From positions 1 to 8,869 of the forward strand of contig DAOVGK010000025.1 in NCBI GenBank assembly GCA_030672445.1: a DNA stretch of 8,869 nucleotides, given 5' to 3'. Below are positions 1 to 4,517 of the stretch, piece by piece; position 1 is the first letter of the stretch, and every line of letters starts with the position of its first letter. A program made the position numbers and the translations under genes. The notes beneath the pieces were generated by a model that saw nothing but the letters and a program-made list of their open reading frames with translations, was not told the origin of the DNA and made no database searches. The stretch is from Candidatus Aerophobota bacterium. GTDB taxonomy: Bacteria; Aerophobota; Aerophobia; Aerophobales; AE-B3A.

Positions 1-738
1 GCTACTGACTCGGGGATTAAATTTGAGCGTCTCACAAACTACGTAAAATGGTAGTTTGCCTTTAGCTGACAGGGCAAGCTCATAGGTAGGCATGCCATTA
101 ATGAGGCCACCATCCCGAAGTACAGAATCAGCACCCACCAAGACTTTCCTTACCTCACTCATACAATCCTTTATGGCAACATCGGGAACAATGTGAGCAA
201 AAATTTTCTGTCGGCAAAGCTCCTCCGCCATTATTTTACCGTAGGATTTATCTTTGTGCTTGGATTCTAAAACCCAAACCCGAACATTTTTTTCACATCG
301 ATGGGCCATCCTAAAGACCTCTTTAATGGTTGAGCTGTAGCTGCAAGTCATTATCCTATCATTGTCTTCGATTATTTCGGCTCCACGAGTGGCTGCTTTT
401 TCAAGGCAAAGTTTAGAAGATCTTTCAAGCTCCTCTGTTTTAGAATAAGCAAGATCTCTTAAGGAATCGAGTTCTTTTTCCTTAGAGACCTGGAATACTT
501 CATAGATGAGCCGCGCTGTGATATTGGCTATAGGAGCCATGCCAGGGCGCGCCTTTATGAGCCTTGCTCCAACATTCTTTAGTCGTTCAAGAAAGCTCTC
601 CTTTGAGTCTGAACCCTTTTCTATCACTAATTTCAACACTTCTAGAGCTTGTCTAGAAAGATAGCTGGCTCCATGTAGGCGATCAGCCTTAATCTTCTCA
701 ATTCGCCTGGCAACTTCATCCACAACATCAGTTTTCAT
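1..738 (-). CDS. eIF2B-alpha / ribose-1,5-bisphosphate isomerase-like protein, C-terminus cut by window edge
   Basis: I translated 246 codons from ATG at 738 to the window edge with no stop, so the C-terminus is missing. The fold family covers eIF2B alpha/beta/delta, MtnA and archaeal ribose-1,5-bisphosphate isomerase. Visible family signatures are a helical N-terminal half, MTCSYSST at about residues 130-137, VWVLESK near 155, VLVGADSV near 199-206 with D204 at the position of the isomerase aspartate, NGMPTYE in place of the usual NKxGT, and PFYVVCETLKFNP near the end. In MtnA-type enzymes the equivalent of MTCSYSS reads THCNxG. By eye the catalytic Cys position is Ser133 here, with Cys132 one place earlier, and the segment is closer to the THxYS of eIF2B alpha. 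TGA lies two codons upstream of the ATG, so this start is the only one; AAAGG sits 7 bases ahead of it. The start overlaps the Nudix stop by 11 bases. Family is secure; whether it is an enzyme or a nucleotide sensor is not. Confidence 0.85.
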   Translation of the reverse strand, partial: MKTDVVDEVARRIEKIKADRLHGASYLSRQALEVLKLVIEKGSDSKESFLERLKNVGARLIKARPGMAPIANITARLIYEVFQVSKEKELDSLRDLAYSKTEELERSSKLCLEKAATRGAEIIEDNDRIMTCSYSSTIKEVFRMAHRCEKNVRVWVLESKHKDKSYGKIMAEELCRQKIFAHIVPDVAIKDCMSEVRKVLVGADSVLRDGGLINGMPTYELALSAKGKLPFYVVCETLKFNPRVSS

Positions 739-1141
739 TCTTCACCCTTTCCCAGGTCTCTTTCAATTTTGGCACGGTAGAATATTTAACAATATCTTGC
801 GGAAGTATCCATTTTGCTTCCTTGTGTTCCCAATCGATTCTGAGCCTGGTAGGGTCTTTAACTCGAAATCGGTAAGGATGAACGATCCATTTTCTTCCCA
901 GATCCTCGTCCACAACTTCCAATACCTCGCCTTTTTTTATTAGCTCAAGATCGACCTGAGAAAGACCTGTTTCTTCTTTTATTTCTTCCAGTGACTGCTC
1001 AAAGGGGGTGTTTCCTTTCTCTATGTATCCGCTCACCTCGGCCCATTTTCCCTGGTAGGTACCCACCGCTTGGCTTCTTCTCAGGATTAAGATTTTATTA
1101 TCGTATTCAAGAAAAGAGGTAACCACGTGTTTTTCTTCCAT
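728..1141 (-). CDS. Nudix hydrolase (type paired with eIF2B-like proteins)
   Basis: This 137-residue protein is a single Nudix domain. Nudix enzymes cleave nucleoside diphosphates linked to another moiety, using Mg2+ held by a glutamate-rich helix. The Nudix helix is at residues 38-60: G38, then N44 where the consensus has Glu, then E52-E53-I-K-E56-E57-T-G59-L60. The metal-binding glutamates are kept, but the structural Arg is Glu52 and its usual Glu partner is Asn44. The N-terminal strand and loop (HVVTSFLEYDNKILILRRS) and the tail (DWEHKEAKWI, then STVPKL) resemble, from memory, the Nudix domain that haloarchaea carry fused to an eIF2B-like domain. That matches the next gene here and suggests the two proteins work together. 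AAGGA lies 8 bases before the ATG and overlaps the pncC stop codon (TAAGGA). The substrate cannot be told from sequence; ADP-ribose or a related sugar nucleotide is a guess. Confidence 0.9.
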   Translation of the reverse strand: MEEKHVVTSFLEYDNKILILRRSQAVGTYQGKWAEVSGYIEKGNTPFEQSLEEIKEETGLSQVDLELIKKGEVLEVVDEDLGRKWIVHPYRFRVKDPTRLRIDWEHKEAKWILPQDIVKYSTVPKLKETWERVKNEN

Positions 1142-1152
1142 AATTGGTGTCC

Positions 1153-1632
1153 TTAAGGAGAGTAATTCAACAGATGGTGTTTCAACATTGAGAGAGCTTG
1201 CTCCACCGCACTTTGCTTATTCTGAAGTCTCGTTCCCTGAAACTGACATTTCCTGGAAAGAGTCCCCTGTTTGGAGGAGAGCCCAATATAAAATAATCCC
1301 ACTGGTTTTTCCGGTGTAGCTCCAGTGGGACCAGCTATACCGGTGGTTGATAGGCCTATATCGACACCTCTTTTTCTTCTTATTCCAGAGGCCATCTCTT
1401 TGGCAACCTGAGAACTTACCGCTCCGTGCTTCTTTAAAGTTCCCTCTTTAACGCCTAGTTCTTCTTCTTTCATGCGGTTGCTGTAGGTAACCATACCTCC
1501 TTCACAATATTCGGAACTCCCGGAAACATTGGTTATCAGGTGAGTCAACAGGCCTCCGGTGGCTGATTCGGCAATGGCCAAAGTGAGTCCATGCTTCTTT
1601 AAGAGCCTGCCAATTTCTTCTTCCAAAGACAT
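1153..1632 (-). CDS. pncC: Nicotinamide-nucleotide amidohydrolase, CinA C-terminal domain family
   Basis: This 159-residue protein is a stand-alone CinA-C domain, the usual size for PncC (about 160). The family deamidates NMN to nicotinic acid mononucleotide, returning the NMN released by NAD-dependent DNA ligase and other reactions to NAD synthesis in the cytoplasm. Signatures in order are AESATGG at residues 21-27 (with the family's active-site serine region), SGSS at 37-40, VTYSN at 48-52, HGAVS at 69-73, and TGIAGPTGATPEKPVG at 97-112. There is no N-terminal MoCF/COG1058 domain, so it is not full-length competence/damage protein CinA. ATG at 1632 has AAGGA upstream. It lies 27 bases after the small helical gene and 11 bases before the Nudix gene, so it is probably in the same transcript. 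The end from about residue 118 is less conserved but intact. Confidence 0.93.
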   Translation of the reverse strand: MSLEEEIGRLLKKHGLTLAIAESATGGLLTHLITNVSGSSEYCEGGMVTYSNRMKEEELGVKEGTLKKHGAVSSQVAKEMASGIRRKRGVDIGLSTTGIAGPTGATPEKPVGLFYIGLSSKQGTLSRKCQFQGTRLQNKQSAVEQALSMLKHHLLNYSP

Positions 1633-1659
1633 CTTGACCTGTCCTTAGAGAATATCACT

Positions 1660-1878
1660 CTATTTTATAATTTCTTCTAACTTCTTTCCCACTTCTGCAA
1701 GCCGCTGAATATAAGGCTTTAATTCCGATCCATAAAATTCCTTGATGGGCTTTGAACTCTTTATTTTCTCTATAATGGAATAATGTCTTTTTAAGAATCT
1801 ATCAAAGCCTTTTTCCAAGCCCTCCACGTAAGATTTAAGATCGTCAATCATTCTCCGAAAATCTTTTTCATCGTCCAC
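1660..1878 (-). CDS. Small charged helical protein, function unknown
   Basis: I do not recognise this 72-residue protein. It starts with GTG. An in-frame TAA lies just upstream, and a consensus AAGGAGGT ends 6 bases before the GTG, so it is very likely translated. The composition is rich in Lys, Glu, Asp and Arg. Leu, Ile and Phe recur at 3-4 residue intervals (for example MIDDLKSYVEGLEKGFDRFL), which predicts two amphipathic helices broken around SSKPIKEFYGSELKPY (residues 41-56). No signal peptide, membrane segment or Cys is present. It is the first gene of the minus-strand set leading into pncC, 27 bases away. A small partner or coiled-coil adaptor is plausible, but nothing in the sequence assigns a function. 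Confidence 0.75.
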   Translation of the reverse strand: MDDEKDFRRMIDDLKSYVEGLEKGFDRFLKRHYSIIEKIKSSKPIKEFYGSELKPYIQRLAEVGKKLEEIIK

Positions 1879-1884
1879 GTAGGT

Positions 1885-1892
1885 ACCTCCTT
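1885..1892 (-). promoter_or_regulatory. Consensus ribosome binding site for the 72-residue protein
   Basis: The minus strand reads AAGGAGGT, complementary to the 3' end of bacterial 16S rRNA, ending 6 bases before GTG at 1878. It decides the GTG start of an otherwise unrecognised small gene. Confidence 0.85.
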
Positions 1893-1899
1893 AATTTAT

Positions 1900-1927
1900 A
1901 TTTTAGCCCATCGTGGTAATAACACAA
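1900..1927 (-). promoter_or_regulatory. Possible weak promoter for the helical protein-pncC-Nudix-eIF2B set
   Basis: The minus strand reads TTGTGT (1922-1927), a 16-base spacer, then TAAAAT (1900-1905). The -10 is good and the -35 poor. Transcription would begin near 1893, leaving a leader of only about 15 bases that starts at the ribosome binding site. I see no terminator in the 69 bases after the DUF362 gene, so read-through from the strong promoter at 3152-3180 is an equally good explanation. Confidence 0.25.
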
Positions 1928-1947
1928 GCCGGAGGTCATCGACACCT

Positions 1948-3105
1948 TTATCTACCCTCAAAGAAAGCTACCAGATCATGGGGATGAGGAGGACAGCCTG
2001 GAATGTAGCCACCTTTTTCTCGAAATTTTCTGGTGCAGAGGCCAATATTGACCAACTTTCCCTCAAATTTATCCGGAATCTTAACCTGCTGACCAAAGAT
2101 CAGGGTATAGCCATCAAGAAGACTAAGCCTACCTCTGCCTTCCATGTAATCAGCAATAAAGGCTTGCATGGTGTTTCTACAGCCACTACAGGCACCCTTT
2201 TCATAAATTTCAATTCCTTTTTCTCTGTAGGCCCTAAAATCTAATTTCAGCCGTTTAAAGGGTCTTCTTACCTCCTCGATGCCAAGACCTACCACCTCGA
2301 TCCGAGGAAGGTCAGCACATCCCAATCCTTGCTCAAAAGCTAATCTTACATATTCTATCTCCAAGGGATCGATCCCCATCACGGCCGCTGCTACCGAGTC
2401 GGCAGCCACAGTATCAAAAGAAGAGATAATTATTCCGAGATTTACCGGAGTTCCACGAGCAGGTCCCATTCCTTCCATAGCTACGGTACTATCTAAGACG
2501 GTAATCTGAGGTAAAACTAGCTTATTTAAGTCCACAATAGATTGGGCCAGTCCCCATTTGTGAAATCTCTTTTTATCTTTTTCCTGAAGCACCCCCTTCA
2601 TATTTTTCAGCCCTAAGGTGGCCGGAAAGACATCATGAGTTTTCATTACCGGAGCATTAATAATTACATCAGCTTCCATAACCGCTTCGGGAATTTTCAA
2701 TCTCCTAAAGACCTTCCCATTGGGTATTCCCATGTAGACTGTTTTGTTTTTTTTCAAGTTGATCAGATCTGCTCCTATTTTAGTGGAAAGCTCTTTTAGT
2801 CCTGTAACGGCAAAGACCTCCTCCATTTTGGACCCTACAGCGGACCCTTCAGCTATAGTTACTTTCCGCGCTCCTGCCTCTTTTGCCAGCTCACATAGAG
2901 CTCTAATCACATGGGGACTTGTTGTTGCTCCCGTGGTGTAGTGATAGGGTCCAATGAGGTTCGGCTTCACCAAGACCCTGTCGCCTGGTGAAACTAAGCT
3001 ATCCAGCCCTCCAATTAGATCAAGAGATTTCTTAACTGCTTTCCTCACACTCTTATAACCATGAATCTTCTGGCATTTAGCTATGGAAACCTGCGGTTTA
3101 TTCAT
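1948..3105 (-). CDS. DUF362 family protein with C-terminal four-cysteine (putative iron-sulfur) site
   Basis: The protein belongs to the DUF362/COG2006 family, whose biochemical role is not established. Numbering from GTG at 3108, family signatures are VLVKPNL (45-51), TSPHVIRAL (63-71), AGARKVTIAEGSA (78-90), INAPVMKTHD (150-159), LGLKNMKGV (165-173), and LDSTVAMEGMGPARGTP (205-221). After the DUF362 core comes a tail with CSGC (C307, C310), C358, and C371 in a GCPPHP motif. The spacing CxxC-x47-C-x12-C suits a 4Fe-4S cluster; GCPP is also a common cluster-ligand context in redox proteins. There is no signal peptide, so it is cytoplasmic. Two starts are adjacent, GTG at 3108 and ATG at 3105. 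I prefer ATG because AAAGGAGG lies 8 bases before it and only 5 before the GTG, giving 385 residues. It has its own near-consensus promoter and diverges from glyQ. A redox or ferredoxin-linked role is inference. Confidence 0.88.
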   Translation of the reverse strand: MNKPQVSIAKCQKIHGYKSVRKAVKKSLDLIGGLDSLVSPGDRVLVKPNLIGPYHYTTGATTSPHVIRALCELAKEAGARKVTIAEGSAVGSKMEEVFAVTGLKELSTKIGADLINLKKNKTVYMGIPNGKVFRRLKIPEAVMEADVIINAPVMKTHDVFPATLGLKNMKGVLQEKDKKRFHKWGLAQSIVDLNKLVLPQITVLDSTVAMEGMGPARGTPVNLGIIISSFDTVAADSVAAAVMGIDPLEIEYVRLAFEQGLGCADLPRIEVVGLGIEEVRRPFKRLKLDFRAYREKGIEIYEKGACSGCRNTMQAFIADYMEGRGRLSLLDGYTLIFGQQVKIPDKFEGKLVNIGLCTRKFREKGGYIPGCPPHPHDLVAFFEGR

Positions 3106-3113
3106 CACCTCAT

Positions 3114-3121
3114 CCTCCTTT
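3114..3121 (-). promoter_or_regulatory. Ribosome binding site of the DUF362 gene
   Basis: The minus strand reads AAAGGAGG. Its spacing (8 bases to ATG at 3105, 5 to GTG at 3108) favours the ATG as start. Confidence 0.8.
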
Positions 3122-3151
3122 ACCCAATAAACTAATCACCAGGACCAAATT

Positions 3152-3180
3152 ATTATACGAAAAAATACCGGATTTGTAAA
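3152..3180 (-). promoter_or_regulatory. Sigma70-type promoter of the DUF362 gene
   Basis: The minus strand reads TTTACA (3175-3180), a 17-base spacer, then a perfect TATAAT (3152-3157). Transcription would start near 3145, giving a leader of about 40 bases that carries the ribosome binding site. One -35 mismatch, ideal spacing and the right place and direction make this a strong call. Confidence 0.8.
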
Positions 3181-3197
3181 AAGGTAGATTTCACCTT
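3181..3197. promoter_or_regulatory. Possible operator next to the DUF362 promoter
   Basis: AAGGT, a 7-base spacer and ACCTT form a 17-base dyad that abuts the -35 box (3175-3180) of the DUF362 promoter. A dimeric regulator could bind here. With 5-base arms it could be chance, and no second copy is clear in the window. Confidence 0.25.
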
Positions 3198-3249
3198 GCC
3201 TTAACCAGATTTTCCCGTACAATCAAAAAACTGTTACCTTATCCATCAC

Positions 3250-3528
3250 GATTCCAAGTTGCTAACTTTCTTGATTCCTCAGGAAAAGACTTATACGTGT
3301 ATCGAGGGACTTTCCCCAAAGGAGCCTTATATCAGCCACCTTAACGAGTCTTCGAGTTGAGGAAGAAGAAAGACGTGTTGTCTGACGAGCGGAGCGAGGA
3401 GTTTCACGTCTTTCCCGATACGAGAAGACGAGCAGAAACAATCCAAAGTCGATATACAGCGACGGAGGGGAAGAGTCCCGAGATATCCTTGACTTTTCAT
3501 GGTCGACTCACTATAATTAATCGGACTC
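3250..3528. repeat. Long imperfect palindrome (fold-back/MITE-like element or structured RNA)
   Basis: This intergenic stretch folds back on itself along its whole length. Complementary segments, all centred at 3388-3393, are 3250-3255 with 3523-3528, 3272-3277 with 3505-3510, GAAAAG 3283-3288 with 3493-3498, TATC 3300-3303 with 3482-3485, 3306-3317 (GGGACTTTCCCC) with 3467-3479, TATATC 3328-3333 with 3451-3456, GTCTTC 3348-3353 with 3424-3429, and AAAGACGTG 3369-3377 with CACGTCTTT 3405-3413. Weak pairing (CTGT/ACAG) may extend it to about 3231-3544. The apex loop 3378-3404 carries GACGAGCGGAGCGAGGAG. Open frames on both strands through it code for nothing recognisable. It looks like a decayed fold-back mobile element, or less likely a roughly 300-base hairpin RNA. 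I see no clear target-site duplication. Confidence 0.7.
3489..3517 (+). promoter_or_regulatory. Sigma70-type promoter of the glyQS operon
   Basis: TTGACT (3489-3494), a 17-base spacer, then perfect TATAAT (3512-3517). The predicted start is near 3524, giving a leader of about 80 bases before glyQ. It lies in the right arm of the palindrome; the matching left-arm positions do not preserve a promoter. Confidence 0.8.
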
Positions 3529-3556
3529 GGCGCCATACAGACAGCATTTAAAGTAA

Positions 3557-3575
3557 AAGCTCGAAATAAGAGCTT
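3557..3575 (+). promoter_or_regulatory. Small hairpin in the glyQ leader
   Basis: AAGCTC, a 7-base loop and GAGCTT can form a perfect 6-base-pair stem about 30 bases ahead of glyQ. No U tract follows, so it is not an intrinsic terminator, and no T-box or glycine riboswitch signature accompanies it. It may influence translation or mRNA stability, or mean nothing. Confidence 0.3.
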
Positions 3576-3606
3576 GAGAGAAAATAGAACTACCTCATAG
3601 TTGAGA

Positions 3607-4476
3607 ATGAACTTTCAGGATATTATATCTACTTTAGAGGATTTCTGGAAAAAACAGGGTTGTTTGATCTTTCAACCTTACGATGTGGAAAAGGGAGCAG
3701 GAACTTTCAACCCGGCCACCTTTCTAAGGGTCCTGGGGCGCCAGCCCTGGAGAGTGGCCTATGTGGAGCCATCCCGACGTCCGACTGATGGACGCTATGG
3801 GCAAAATCCTAATCGGATGCGACTCCACTATCAATACCAGGTAATTCTCAAGCCCTCCCCTGATGATATCCAGCCTATCTATCTAGAAAGCCTCAAAAAA
3901 TTAGGCATTGAACCTCTTCATCATGATATTAAATTCATTGAGGACGATTGGGAATCTCCCACTCTGGGAGCATGGGGCTTGGGATGGGAAGTGAGATTGG
4001 ACGGTATGGAAATTACCCAGTTTACCTATTTTCAGCAGACAGGAGGATTTGATCTGAAACCGATCTCCGTTGAGCTCACCTATGGTCTGGAGCGCATAGG
4101 AATGTGCCTGCAAAGGGTGGAAAATGTGTGGGAGCTCCAGTGGAATTCTCACATTAAATACAAAGATCTTCAATATGAAAGTGAAGTGGAATTTTCCCGC
4201 TATAATTTTGAGGAGGTGGAGGCCTCCACTCAATTTAAACTTTTCGGGATCTATGAGGCCGAAGCAAAAAGGCTTCTTCAAAAGGGACTCTGCCTGCCAG
4301 CCTATGACTATGTCCTCAAGTGCTCTCATACCTTTAATCTACTAGATGCTCGAGGGGCCCTGGGAGTTGCCGAAAGGGAAAGACACATCAAAAGAGTACG
4401 TCGCCTGGCTAATAGATGCGCTAGTCTTTACCTTCAGAAATCGGGTTCGCCAATTTCTGATGGCTCAGGGACTTAG
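3607..4476 (+). CDS. glyQ: Glycine--tRNA ligase alpha subunit
   Basis: GlyQ is the catalytic alpha subunit of the bacterial alpha2beta2 class II glycyl-tRNA synthetase and forms glycyl-adenylate from glycine and ATP. From ATG at 3607 the protein has 289 residues (E. coli about 303). It begins MNFQDIIS, the family's usual N-terminus, so I prefer this to TTG at 3601, which adds two residues. Signatures are [19 protein letters not shown] (18-36), [13 protein letters not shown] (53-65), [50 protein letters not shown] (class II motif 3), and [20 protein letters not shown] near the C-terminus. All are intact. The ribosome binding site is poor, unlike every neighbour. It is followed after 41 bases by glyS and preceded by a strong promoter inside a palindrome. 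Confidence 0.97.
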   Translation: MNFQDIISTLEDFWKKQGCLIFQPYDVEKGAGTFNPATFLRVLGRQPWRVAYVEPSRRPTDGRYGQNPNRMRLHYQYQVILKPSPDDIQPIYLESLKKLGIEPLHHDIKFIEDDWESPTLGAWGLGWEVRLDGMEITQFTYFQQTGGFDLKPISVELTYGLERIGMCLQRVENVWELQWNSHIKYKDLQYESEVEFSRYNFEEVEASTQFKLFGIYEAEAKRLLQKGLCLPAYDYVLKCSHTFNLLDARGALGVAERERHIKRVRRLANRCASLYLQKSGSPISDGSGT

Positions 4477-4506
4477 CAGAAAGGAATCTTCAGAGAATTT
4501 TTCAAA

Positions 4507-4512
4507 GAGGAG
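4507..4512 (+). promoter_or_regulatory. Ribosome binding site fixing the glyS GTG start
   Basis: GAGGAG lies 5 bases before GTG at 4518, and the frame after it immediately gives the GlyS N-terminus. Confidence 0.7.
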
Positions 4513-4517
4513 ATTAG

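Noticed and set aside
1978..2941. Plus-strand open frames opposite the DUF362 gene
   Set aside because: Shadows of the well-supported minus-strand gene; no ribosome binding sites or recognisable motifs.
3231..3544. RNase P RNA, tmRNA or 6S RNA in the palindromic spacer
   Set aside because: The conserved core segments of RNase P RNA and the tRNA-like end of tmRNA are absent. A 6S-like long hairpin was considered, but the near-perfect axis to both ends and the apex stem do not match its open central bubble.
3327..3551. Open frames on both strands in the divergent spacer (69 residues minus, 64 residues plus)
   Set aside because: Both run through the palindrome, lack ribosome binding sites and resemble no protein; they arise from the repeat's composition.
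3524..3606. T-box or glycine riboswitch controlling glyQS
   Set aside because: No T-box TGGNACCGCG-type sequence, no antiterminator/terminator pair, and no glycine aptamer core. The leader is only about 80 bases.
3601..3606. TTG at 3601 as glyQ start
   Set aside because: Starting at ATG 3607 gives the family's normal MNFQ N-terminus, and TTG has no better ribosome binding site.
3901..4345. Open frames overlapping glyQ on both strands
   Set aside because: They lie within a highly conserved glyQ reading frame and are by-products of its codon use.
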